Assembly: GCF_001557235.1 (NCBI RefSeq)
Contig: NZ_LSJI01000224.1
Coordinates: 1 to 17,371, forward strand
Origin: Phenylobacterium sp. CCH9-H3
GTDB taxonomy: Bacteria > Pseudomonadota > Alphaproteobacteria > Caulobacterales > Caulobacteraceae
Direction: 5' to 3'
Length of the DNA stretch: 17,371 nt
How positions within the stretch are numbered: position 1 is the first letter of the stretch; each line of letters opens with the position of its first letter. The notes below the pieces were generated by a model. The model made no database searches. It was not told the origin of the DNA and saw nothing but the letters and a program-made list of their open reading frames with translations. This document shows, in pieces, positions 7,034-16,069 of this stretch. Made by a program: the position numbers and the translations under genes.

Positions 7034-7423
7034 ATGCGTTACATGTTCATCGTCCGCTCTGGCCATCAGGGCCCGCCCACGCCTGAACTGATGGAGGCGA
7101 TGGGCGACCTGGCCGCCGAGGAGATCCGCGCCGGCCGGATGATCGACCAGGGCGGCCTCCTGCCCATGCCCATGGGCGCCGAGATCTCGCTGAAGGGCGA
7201 CAAGGTGTCGGTGCTGGACGGGCCGTTCGTGGAATCGAAGGAGATCATCGGCGGCTACGCCATCTTCGACTTCCCCGCCAAGGAGGAGGCGATCGCCTCG
7301 GCCGTGCGGTTCATGGAGCTGCATCGCAAGCACATGCCGGGCTGGGAAGGCGTCTGCGAGATGCGTCCGATGGCCGCGCAGGGTGTCGAGACCGAGGCCT
7401 GCGCGAACATGCCGGCCGCCTGA
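7034..7423 (+). CDS. YCII/DGPF-domain protein (first tandem copy)
   Basis: The 129-residue protein is a small ferredoxin-fold YCII-related (DGPF) protein. The signature VLDGPFVESKE lies at about residues 58-68, followed by GGYAIFDF, and the N-terminus is MRYMFIVRSG. The family often sits beside ECF42-type sigma factors, as it does here; its molecular role is unsettled, with a sensory or enzymatic partner role proposed. The frame is open further upstream, to 6956, but the ATG at 7034 has AGGAGAT at 7021-7027 and yields the standard family N-terminus, so I reject the longer form. It is 50 bases before its paralogue; in an ungapped hand alignment 73 of 116 residues are identical. A C-terminal extension of about 13 residues (VETEACANMPAA) is absent from the paralogue. 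Confidence 0.88.
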   Translation: MRYMFIVRSGHQGPPTPELMEAMGDLAAEEIRAGRMIDQGGLLPMPMGAEISLKGDKVSVLDGPFVESKEIIGGYAIFDFPAKEEAIASAVRFMELHRKHMPGWEGVCEMRPMAAQGVETEACANMPAA

Positions 7424-7432
7424 GAGCATTTT

Positions 7433-7451
7433 CCCGCCGCGTAGCGGCGGG
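7433..7451 (+). repeat. Strong stem-loop between the two DGPF genes
   Basis: CCCGCCGC (7433-7440) pairs perfectly with GCGGCGGG (7444-7451) around the three-base loop GTA. It follows TTTT and begins 10 bases after the first DGPF stop codon. With no T-run after it, it looks more like an RNA-processing, stability or attenuation hairpin than a full terminator. The preceding GAGCATTTTC resembles the edge of dispersed palindromic repeats that I recall from alphaproteobacterial genomes, so a decayed repeat unit is another possibility. Confidence 0.5.
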
Positions 7452-7473
7452 CGCAAACGAGAGAGGGGTAGCG

Positions 7474-7824
7474 ATGCGATTCATGTTCATGGTTCGGTCC
7501 GGCCACCGGGAGCCGCCGACGCCGGAGCTGTTGGAGGCGATGGGGGACTTGGTCGGGCGCGAGATGCAGGCCGGGCGGCTGATCGACACCGGTGGCTTGA
7601 TGCCCCCGGCGATGGGCGCCGAGATCAGCGTCAAGGATGGCAAAGTCCATATATTGGACGGGCCGTACGTGGAGTCCAAGGAGGTCGTCGGCGGGTACGC
7701 GATCTTCGAGCTTTCCGGAAAGGATGAAGCCCTGGTCCTGGCGACCGAGTTCATGGAGATGCACGCTGCCCACCTGCCGGGTTGGGAGGGGACGTGCGAC
7801 CTTCGGATGATGGCGACGGCGTGA
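7474..7824 (+). CDS. YCII/DGPF-domain protein (second tandem copy)
   Basis: The 116-residue protein is the paralogue of the preceding gene product, with MRFMFMVRSG at the N-terminus, ILDGPYVESKE at about residues 59-69 and a GGYAIFEL strand, then a C-terminal half ending MPGWEG-like (LPGWEGTCDLRMMATA). Almost no gaps separate the two copies, which points to a local duplication that has since diverged. The ATG at 7474 is preceded by GAGAGGGG at 7461-7468. Its stop codon TGA (7822-7824) overlaps a GTG start of the sigma factor gene as GTGA, so translation of the two is probably coupled. It is expected to work with that sigma factor. The presence of two DGPF proteins beside one sigma gene could mean hetero-oligomers or distinct inputs; this is inference. 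Confidence 0.9.
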   Translation: MRFMFMVRSGHREPPTPELLEAMGDLVGREMQAGRLIDTGGLMPPAMGAEISVKDGKVHILDGPYVESKEVVGGYAIFELSGKDEALVLATEFMEMHAAHLPGWEGTCDLRMMATA

Positions 7825-9116
7825 CCTCGCCGCGACGGCGTCGGACGGACGTGACGGCGCGAGAAGCCGCGGCGACCCACCGGATGGTCCTGGCCGTCTG
7901 GCGGATCGAGCAGCCGCGGCTGCTGGCCGGGCTGGCCCGGATGCTGCGCGACGTCCCGCTGGCCGAGGAGCTGGTGCAGGAAGCCCTGGTGGCGGCCCTG
8001 GAGACCTGGCCCTCGACCGGCGCGCCCCAGAATCCCGGCGCCTGGCTGATGACCACGGCCAGGCGCCGGGCGCTGGACCACCTCCGGCGCGACAAGATGC
8101 TGGCTCGCAAGCACGCGGCGCTGGCGCGGACGCTGGAGGTCGAGGAGCAGGCGATGCCCGACCTCGACGCGCGCCTGGACGACGACATCGGGGACGAGCG
8201 GCTGCGGCTGATCTTCACCGCCTGCCACCCGATCCTGCCCCGGGAGGCGAGGGCGGCGCTGACGTTGCGGATGATCTGCGGCCTGACCACCGAGGAGATC
8301 GCTCGGGCGTTCCTGCAGACCGAGGGGGCGGTCGGCCAGAGGATCACCCGGGCCAAGCGGACGCTGTCGGAGTCGGGCCTGGAATACGAGACGCCCCGGG
8401 GCGAGGAACTGGCGCGCCGGATGGGATCGGTGCTGGAGGTCGTGTACCTGATCTTCAACGAGGGCTATGCGGCCACGCGCGGCGACGACTGGATGCGGCC
8501 GCAGCTGATGCACGAGGGCCTGCGGCTGGGCCGGATCCTGGCCGGGATCGCGCCGCGGGAGCCCGAGGTCCACGGCCTGCTGGCGTTGATGGAGCTGAAC
8601 GCCTCGCGGGCGGCGGCGCGGGCTGGGCCGGACGGGGCGCCGATCCTGCTGCCGGACCAGAACCGCGATCTGTGGGACTGGGCGCAGATCCGCCGCGGGC
8701 TAGTGGCGCTGGGTCGGGCGCAGGCGCTCGGCGGAGAGGGCGGATTTCATGCCCTGCAGGCGGCGATCGTGGCGTGCCATGCGAGGGCGCGGCGGCCGGA
8801 GGACACCGACTGGGGGCGGATCGCAAGGCTGTACGGCGTGCTTGCGCGGGGCTGGCCTTCGCCGGTGGTCGAGCTGAACCGCGCCATCGCGGTGGGCTTC
8901 GCCGAGGGACCGGCTGCGGGCCTTGCGGTGCTGGACGCTGTGGCGGAGGCGCCGGCCCTGCAGCGTTATCATCTGTTGCCGAGCGTGCGGGGCGATCTGC
9001 TGCTGCGGCTGGGCCGGAAGGGGGAGGCGCGGGCCGAGTTCCTGCGCGGCGCGGCGCTGGCCGGGAACGCGCGGGAGCGGGCGTTTCTGGCCCGCCGGGC
9101 GGACGATTGCAGCTGA
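7821..9116 (+). CDS. ECF42-type RNA polymerase sigma factor with large C-terminal extension
   Basis: The product (431 residues from this start) directs RNA polymerase to its own promoters. A sigma-2 region lies at about residues 20-90 (LAEELVQEALVAALETWP, NPGAWLMTTARRRALDHLRRD) and a sigma-4 region at about 120-175 (ALTLRMICGLTTEEIARAFL, GAVGQRITRAKRTL). The remaining 250 residues form the DUF6596/TPR-like C-terminal domain typical of the ECF42 group (YLIFNEGYAAT, VVELNRAIAVGFAEGP, RGDLLLRLGRKGEARAEFLRGA). No anti-sigma gene is adjacent, as is usual in this group, where the C-terminal domain and DGPF partners are thought to control activity. The start is uncertain. GTG 7821 overlaps the DGPF stop as GTGA. 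GTG 7794 has GGGAGG just before it. GTG 7851 gives an N-terminus closest to the family norm. A TTG at 7782 is the longest form. Confidence 0.92.
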   Translation: MTSPRRRRTDVTAREAAATHRMVLAVWRIEQPRLLAGLARMLRDVPLAEELVQEALVAALETWPSTGAPQNPGAWLMTTARRRALDHLRRDKMLARKHAALARTLEVEEQAMPDLDARLDDDIGDERLRLIFTACHPILPREARAALTLRMICGLTTEEIARAFLQTEGAVGQRITRAKRTLSESGLEYETPRGEELARRMGSVLEVVYLIFNEGYAATRGDDWMRPQLMHEGLRLGRILAGIAPREPEVHGLLALMELNASRAAARAGPDGAPILLPDQNRDLWDWAQIRRGLVALGRAQALGGEGGFHALQAAIVACHARARRPEDTDWGRIARLYGVLARGWPSPVVELNRAIAVGFAEGPAAGLAVLDAVAEAPALQRYHLLPSVRGDLLLRLGRKGEARAEFLRGAALAGNARERAFLARRADDCS

Positions 9117-9132
9117 GCGACCGTACCAAATC

Positions 9133-9145
9133 TTCAATTTTTGAA
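9133..9145. repeat. AT-rich palindrome after the sigma factor gene
   Basis: TTCAATTTTTGAA: TTCAA at 9133-9137 and TTGAA at 9141-9145 around TTT. It lies 17 bases after the sigma gene stop, in one of the few AT-rich patches of the window. It could be an operator for the next gene or a weak terminator; neither is shown. Confidence 0.35.
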
Positions 9146-9206
9146 ACAGGGCTGCAATGCGTGGGCGATAGGCCAGTCGCGCCGGTGGAACGCCGGCGTG
9201 GGCGCA

Positions 9207-9235
9207 TTGCCGGATCGGCGGGGCGGCCGTAAAAT
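9207..9235 (+). promoter_or_regulatory. Probable sigma-70-type promoter of the exported protein gene
   Basis: TTGCCG (9207-9212) and TAAAAT (9230-9235) are spaced by exactly 17 bases, matching the TTGACA/TATAAT consensus at 4 and 5 positions. Transcription would begin about 9242, giving a leader of roughly 48 bases before the ATG at 9290. TAAAAT stands out from the GC-rich surroundings. The call is by eye only. Confidence 0.45.
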
Positions 9236-9289
9236 CGGTATGAACGCGGCGACTTGAGATCGCGGCGAACAAGATGGGGAGATGAGGCC

Positions 9290-10432
9290 ATGCAAAAGGT
9301 GGTCGTCGCAGCACTTGGGAGCCTCCTGCTGGCCGGCGTCGCCGCCGCGCCGCTGACCGCCGCCGCCGAGGGCGCGAAGGCCGCCCCCGCCAAGGCCGGC
9401 TCTGCGTGGAAGACGCCCCGGAACGCCTTCGGCCAGCCGGACATCTCCGGGTTCTGGAGCAATGCGACCCTGACGCCGCTGACGCGCCGGCCGCAGTTCA
9501 AGGACCAGCTCAACTACACCCCCGAGCAGGTGAAGGAGATGGAAGCCAACGCGGCCGCCGAGGTCGAGGAGGGCAACCAGGACACCGACCCGAACGCCCC
9601 GGCGGAGGCGCCCAAGACGCCGCCGGGCGCCAACATCCGCCCCGAGTTCGCCGCCGCCGGCGGGGACGTGGGCGGCTACAACCGCGGCTGGCTGGATCCG
9701 GGCAGCCATGTGATGCGCGTGAACGGCGAGCCGCGGACCTCGCTGATCACGACGGCCAACGGCCAACCGCCGCCACGCAAGGCGGGCGCCCCGCCCGCGC
9801 CGCGTTTCGGCGGCGGCATGGGATCGTTCGACCATCCCGAGACGCGCTCGCTGGGCGAGCGCTGCATCATGTCGTTCGGCCGTAACGCCGGGCCGCCGAT
9901 GTTCCCGAACGGCTTCTACAACAACAACTACCAGATCCTTCAGACGGCCGACGCGGTGGTCATCGAAGTCGAGATGAACCACGACGTGCGCCAGATCCGG
10001 CTGAACTCGAAGCACCGGGCCGACGACGTGCGGCCCTACATGGGCGATTCCATCGGCTGGTACGACGGCGAGACCCTGGTGGTGGAGACCACCCACATTC
10101 CGCAGGCCCAGCACTTCATGGGGTCGTGGAAGAACCTGAAGATCACCGAGAAGTTCACCCGGGTGGGGCAGCACCGCCTGCACTACCAGTTCACGGTCGA
10201 GGACCCCGACACCTGGGACAAGCCGTGGGGCGGGGAGTACGAATTCTCGCCGCTGGACGGGCGGATCTACGAGTACGCCTGCCACGAGGGCAATTACGCC
10301 CTGCCGGGAATCCTGGCCGGGGCGCGCGCCGAGGAGGCCGAGAAGGCCAAGGCCGCCGCGGACAAGGCGGAGGCCGACAGGGCCGCTGCGGCGAAGGCCG
10401 GGGCGGGCAAGAAGGCCAAGTCGGGCGACTGA
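9290..10432 (+). CDS. Exported protein of unknown function with Ala/Lys-rich tail
   Basis: The 380-residue product has a Sec signal peptide (residues 1-25, MQKVVVAALGSLLLAG, cut in the PLTAAAEG region). The mature part opens with NAFGQPDISGFWSN, a style seen in many proteins of unknown function in Caulobacterales, sphingomonads and Acidobacteria. It carries family-like motifs further on: YMGDSIGWYDGETLVVETTHI, a SWKNLKITEKFTRV stretch, DTWDKPWGGEYEF, and YEYACHEGNYALPGILAGAR at about 325-345. The first 100 residues include a Pro/Ala/Glu-rich low-complexity linker. The last 35 or so residues are Ala/Lys/Glu repeats (EKAKAAADKAEADRAAAAK) likely to form a charged helix. I cannot assign an activity. 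The frame extends to 9254, but ATG 9290 begins the signal peptide and has GGGGAG nearby (about 9276-9281). It is 173 bases after the sigma gene with its own promoter candidate. Confidence 0.82.
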   Translation: MQKVVVAALGSLLLAGVAAAPLTAAAEGAKAAPAKAGSAWKTPRNAFGQPDISGFWSNATLTPLTRRPQFKDQLNYTPEQVKEMEANAAAEVEEGNQDTDPNAPAEAPKTPPGANIRPEFAAAGGDVGGYNRGWLDPGSHVMRVNGEPRTSLITTANGQPPPRKAGAPPAPRFGGGMGSFDHPETRSLGERCIMSFGRNAGPPMFPNGFYNNNYQILQTADAVVIEVEMNHDVRQIRLNSKHRADDVRPYMGDSIGWYDGETLVVETTHIPQAQHFMGSWKNLKITEKFTRVGQHRLHYQFTVEDPDTWDKPWGGEYEFSPLDGRIYEYACHEGNYALPGILAGARAEEAEKAKAAADKAEADRAAAAKAGAGKKAKSGD

Positions 10433-10456
10433 CGTCCGGCTGGCGGGACATCTGGG

Positions 10457-10482
10457 CGGGCCCGGGATCGCTCCCCGGCCCG
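10457..10482 (+). terminator. GC-rich stem-loop after the exported protein gene
   Basis: CGGGCC (10457-10462) pairs with GGCCCG (10477-10482), and after one C-C mismatch GGG (10464-10466) pairs with CCC (10473-10475), leaving the loop ATCGCT. Nine pairs begin 25 bases after the stop codon. There is no T-run, so it may be a weak or Rho-assisted terminator or a 3'-end stabiliser. Confidence 0.45.
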
Positions 10483-10522
10483 ATGCGTTGAGGGGCGAAC
10501 GCTTCCAGACAGGGACCCGTCC

Positions 10523-10783
10523 ATGAAGATCATTCTCGCCCTCGCAGCGACCGCGGCCCTCGGCCTGGCAGGCTGCGAACGGTCCACCGGCACCGCGCCG
10601 CAGGGGTCGGACGTGGCCGCCGCCATGCCGGACACGACCCAGCCGCGCGACCCGAACGCACAGATGACCGCGCCGGACGCCGGGGCGACCGGCGCCGTGC
10701 CCGCCGACGGCTCGCCGCCGCCGGTCGCGACGACTCCGGCGGACCAGCTCGCCACCGCGCCGGCCACCGAAGCGCCCAAATAG
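10523..10783 (+). CDS. Small Pro/Ala/Thr-rich lipoprotein, hypothetical
   Basis: The 86-residue product starts with a clear lipoprotein signal peptide; the lipobox is LAGC with Cys18, then Glu19, so outer-membrane sorting is likely. The mature part (about 68 residues) has no predicted fold: it is rich in Ala, Pro, Thr and Asp (TTQPRDPNAQMTAPDAG), with no hydrophobic core. It may be an anchored flexible linker or a secreted-type decoy without known function. The ATG at 10523 has AGGGAC at about 10511-10516. A large antisense open frame spans this gene, but the signal peptide, lipobox and ribosome site support this strand. I recognise no family. It lies 90 bases after the exported protein gene, separated from it by a GC-rich stem-loop. 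Confidence 0.72.
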   Translation: MKIILALAATAALGLAGCERSTGTAPQGSDVAAAMPDTTQPRDPNAQMTAPDAGATGAVPADGSPPPVATTPADQLATAPATEAPK

Positions 10784-10791
10784 GCGCGAAA

Positions 10792-10812
10792 GCTGCGGCG
10801 AACGGTCGCAGC
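10792..10812 (+). terminator. Stem-loop after the small lipoprotein gene
   Basis: GCTGCGGC (10792-10799) pairs with GTCGCAGC (10805-10812), with one G-U pair, around the loop GAACG. It starts 8 bases after the lipoprotein stop codon, a typical terminator position, but no T-run follows. Confidence 0.45.
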
Positions 10813-10908
10813 CTCGGCGGCGTGGCGGCTCGGGGCGTTCACCGCCCTGAAAGCGTGTTGGCGTTTACCCTGCTTCCTGGCGCCCCGGCGCCGGGAGAGG
10901 GATCGATC

Positions 10909-13233
<2,325 letters not shown>

Positions 13234-13240
13234 GCGCGCG

Positions 13241-14602
13241 TCAGGCCACCGGCGCCCGGAGTCGGCAGACCAGGCCCGAGCGGGCGTAGTCGATCGCCGC
13301 CGGCGCGCCGAGCTCGGCGGTGAGCCCCGAGAGGAGGCGCGAGCCGAACCCCTTCGTCGCCGGCGCGGACACGGGCGGCCCGCCCGTCTCACGCCATTCC
13401 AGGTCGAGCGCCTGGCCGGCCGGGCAGAGCGCCCACCGCAGGCCCACGCGTCCCTGCCGCGCCGAGAGCGCCCCGTACTTCTGCGCGTTGGTCGCCAGCT
13501 CGTGCAACGCCATCGAAAGGGCGAGGGCCACCTGCGGCGGCACCCTGGCGCGGGGGCCTTCGATGTCGATCCGCGGACCCTCCGGGCCGTCGAAGGGCTG
13601 CACCGCCTCGCGGGCGATGTCGGCGATCTCGGCGCTCTCCCAGTTCTGGCGGGTGAGCACGTTGTGCGCCGCGGACAAGGCCAGGAGCCGTTCCGTCAAC
13701 CGCTCGCGCGCGTCGGCCATGGACACGCCCTCGCGCAGGGTTTGCCGTGCGAGCGACTGGATCGTGGCGAGCGTGTTCTTGACGCGGTGGTTCAGTTCGT
13801 TGACCAGCAGCCGCTGGCGCTCGGCGGCCTGCCGCTCCTCGGTGATGTCCTGGGCGAGGCCCACGTAGCCGCGGAACGCGCCGGCTTCGTCGAAACGGGC
13901 GCTGGAGACGGTGCGGAGCCAGCGCCACTCGCCGCGAATGCGGAAGCGGGCTTCCCAACTCGTCGGCTCGCGCGTGGCGCGGGCTTTGTCGCGGGCCGCA
14001 TGGATGAGATCGCCGTCCTCCGTGTGCAGCAAGCCCAGCCAGGCGTCGCCTGTGAGCTCTTCCAAGGGCAGACCCGCCAAGTTGCGGAAGGCCCGGTTGG
14101 CGAACTCCAGGCCGCCGTCCGCCCCGGTGACCCAGATCGGCAGAGGCGCGCTGTCGGCCATGTCGCGGAAGCGGGCCTCGCTCTCGGCCAGGCGGGCCGC
14201 GTGCTCGCGCTCGCGGCGGGCCCGTTCGCGCCGTTCGGTGACGTCCCGGAAGGTGACGCCCAGACCGTCCTCCAGGGGGAAGGCGCGCAGATGGAACCAG
14301 ACGCCCGGATGGAGTTCGGAGGGAGCCTCCACCTCCACCTCGGCCTGGGAGGTCATGGCGCGCTCGAGGAAGGATCGCATTTCGCGGTCGTCGCCCAGCT
14401 CGGGCAGATCCCAGGCCACCCGCCCGACGGCCTCTTCCCGGCGCAGGCCGTAGTGGGCCTGGGCGCTGCTGTTGCAGTAGGTGACCCGCCAGTCGGCGTC
14501 GAAGGCCATGAAGCCGTCGCCGATGCTGTCGAGCAACTCGGCCATGTGGCGATCCTGGGCCGCCTGGTTAAGCGCCGGCGATCCGGGGATGGCGACCTCC
14601 AT
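13241..14602 (-). CDS. PAS-PAS HWE-family sensor histidine kinase (minus-strand copy)
   Basis: The 453-residue protein has two PAS domains (about residues 20-125 and 143-255) and a C-terminal HWE kinase domain. The phosphoacceptor is His272 in NELNHRVKNTLA; the ATP-binding part carries MALHELATNAQKYGALS and the family-defining Trp403-x-Glu405 in EWRETGGPPV. HWE kinases lack the usual F-box and often act with unusual or diguanylate-type partners; several alphaproteobacterial ones belong to the general stress response. No membrane segment is seen, so it is cytoplasmic. The ATG at 14602 gives MEVAIPGSP and has no visible Shine-Dalgarno; the frame is open 56 codons further, but that part has no PAS content. 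Its gene converges on the hybrid kinase (7 bases between stops) and is divergent from a related HWE kinase 131 bases away. No response regulator is adjacent. Confidence 0.9.
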   Translation of the reverse strand: MEVAIPGSPALNQAAQDRHMAELLDSIGDGFMAFDADWRVTYCNSSAQAHYGLRREEAVGRVAWDLPELGDDREMRSFLERAMTSQAEVEVEAPSELHPGVWFHLRAFPLEDGLGVTFRDVTERRERARREREHAARLAESEARFRDMADSAPLPIWVTGADGGLEFANRAFRNLAGLPLEELTGDAWLGLLHTEDGDLIHAARDKARATREPTSWEARFRIRGEWRWLRTVSSARFDEAGAFRGYVGLAQDITEERQAAERQRLLVNELNHRVKNTLATIQSLARQTLREGVSMADARERLTERLLALSAAHNVLTRQNWESAEIADIAREAVQPFDGPEGPRIDIEGPRARVPPQVALALSMALHELATNAQKYGALSARQGRVGLRWALCPAGQALDLEWRETGGPPVSAPATKGFGSRLLSGLTAELGAPAAIDYARSGLVCRLRAPVA

Positions 14603-14733
14603 GGGAAACGCAATTGCCGGTTGACGTTGACCGTAGCGCGGGTGTGGCCGCAACCCCAACTGGGTTCGGTTCGTGACGTGCGGCGCAGCCTGTGTCTTGA
14701 TCAGCGACGAAATCGTACAGGCGTGGGAAAACG
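14603..14733. promoter_or_regulatory. Shared divergent promoter region of the two HWE kinase genes
   Basis: This 131-base gap must hold both promoters. It contains a tandem hexamer GTTGACGTTGAC (14620-14631) and a 5-bp stem AACCC-CAACT-GGGTT (14652-14666). I found no GGAAC-N16/17-CGTT general stress (EcfG-type) promoter and no convincing sigma-70 pair on either strand. Confidence 0.35.
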
Positions 14734-16068
14734 TTGAAGAAGGCCAAGCCAGATCCCGAGGCCGACGCACGGCTGGCCGCGGTGCTGGAGAGCATCAGCG
14801 ACGTCTATTACGCCGTCGACCGCGAGTGGCGGATGGTGCTCTTCAACCGCGCGGCCGAGGAGTTCTTCGGCATGGCCCAGGGCGACATCCTGGGCCGCGA
14901 CTTCTGGGAGCTGTTTCCGGCCGGGCGCGGGACCGAGTTTGGGCGGCTGCTGGAAACCGCGATGAGCGACCGCAAGCCCGGCCGGCTGACCGCGCCGTCG
15001 GCCCTGCGCGCCGGACGGACGGTGGAGGTGCGCGTCTCTCCGTTGGGCCTGGACGGCGTCGGCGTGGCGATCAACGACATCACCGAGCGGGCCGACGCCG
15101 AGCGCGCCATGCGGCGCAGCCAGCATCGCCTGGACCTGGCGGTGGAGGCGCACGGCATCGGCATCTTCGACTGGCACATCCCCAGCGGGAAGCTGGTGTG
15201 GAACCGGGAGGAAGAGGCGGTGTTCGGCCTGCTCCCGGGCAGCTTCGGCGGCGACATCGCCGACTGGCGCAAGCAGGTCCTGGCCGAAGACGTGGGACCG
15301 ATGGAGGCGCGGATGTCCGCCGCCATGGCGGCGCGCGAGCCGACGATGTCGTTCGACTTCCGCATCCGCCGGCCGGACGGGGCGGTGCGCTGGGTGGAGG
15401 GCGCCGCGCGCTTCATCTACCTTCCCGACGGGACGCCCTACCGCATGGTCGGCACCAACATGGACGTCACCGACCGAAAGATGGCCGAGCAGCGCCAGCG
15501 GCTGCTGATCAACGAGCTGAACCATCGGGTGAAGAACACCCTGGCCATCGTGCAGGGCATCGCCTGGCAGTCGTTCCGCCACAGCGGTGCGCCGCGCAGT
15601 GCGGTCGAGGCCTTCGAGGGCCGGCTCGCGGCCCTGGCGGCGGCGCACGACGTCCTGACGCGACAGAGCTGGGAAGCGGCCTCCATCGCCAGCATCGTCG
15701 CCGGCGCCGTGGCCCCGCACCACCCGGGCGACGGGCGGCTGACGGCCGAAGGGCCCGTACTGGAGCTGGAACCCAAGACGGCCGTGGCGCTGGGCCTGGC
15801 CGTGCACGAGCTGGCGACCAATGCGGTGAAGTATGGGGCGCTTTCGACCGACGCCGGCCGGGTGGAGGTGCGCTGGACGGCGCGGGGCCGCAAGCTGGAG
15901 CTGACGTGGCGCGAGACGGGCGGCCCGCCGGTGTCGGCGCCGCCGCACAGGGGATTTGGGGCTCGCCTGCTGGAGCAGGGGCTGTCGGAGGAGTTGGGCG
16001 GGCGTGTCCGGCTGGAGTTCCTGCCGCAGGGCGTGACCTGCGTGGTGGAGGCGAAGCTGGACGGCTAG
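14734..16068 (+). CDS. PAS-PAS HWE-family sensor histidine kinase (plus-strand copy)
   Basis: The 444-residue protein has the same order as its divergent neighbour: PAS (about 10-115), PAS (about 132-250, with RWVEGAARFIYLPDG and DVTDRKMAEQ), and an HWE kinase domain with His264 in NELNHRVKNTLA, HELATNAVKYGALS, and Trp392-x-Glu394 in TWRETGGPPV. It is soluble, with no signal or membrane segment. The two kinases share the kinase core closely but differ in their PAS inputs, so they probably arose by duplication and took on different signals. The start is a TTG at 14734 with only a weak GGGAA before it; an in-frame stop lies at 14698-14700 and no ATG is available before the first PAS domain. Its stop is one base from the stop of the convergent gene to the right. 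No cognate response regulator is present. Confidence 0.9.
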   Translation: MKKAKPDPEADARLAAVLESISDVYYAVDREWRMVLFNRAAEEFFGMAQGDILGRDFWELFPAGRGTEFGRLLETAMSDRKPGRLTAPSALRAGRTVEVRVSPLGLDGVGVAINDITERADAERAMRRSQHRLDLAVEAHGIGIFDWHIPSGKLVWNREEEAVFGLLPGSFGGDIADWRKQVLAEDVGPMEARMSAAMAAREPTMSFDFRIRRPDGAVRWVEGAARFIYLPDGTPYRMVGTNMDVTDRKMAEQRQRLLINELNHRVKNTLAIVQGIAWQSFRHSGAPRSAVEAFEGRLAALAAAHDVLTRQSWEAASIASIVAGAVAPHHPGDGRLTAEGPVLELEPKTAVALGLAVHELATNAVKYGALSTDAGRVEVRWTARGRKLELTWRETGGPPVSAPPHRGFGARLLEQGLSEELGGRVRLEFLPQGVTCVVEAKLDG

Positions 16069-16069
16069 G

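Noticed and set aside
14603..14733. General stress response (GGAAC-N16/17-CGTT) promoter between the HWE kinases
   Set aside because: GAACC-like bits exist on the minus strand, but no CGTT lies at the right distance.
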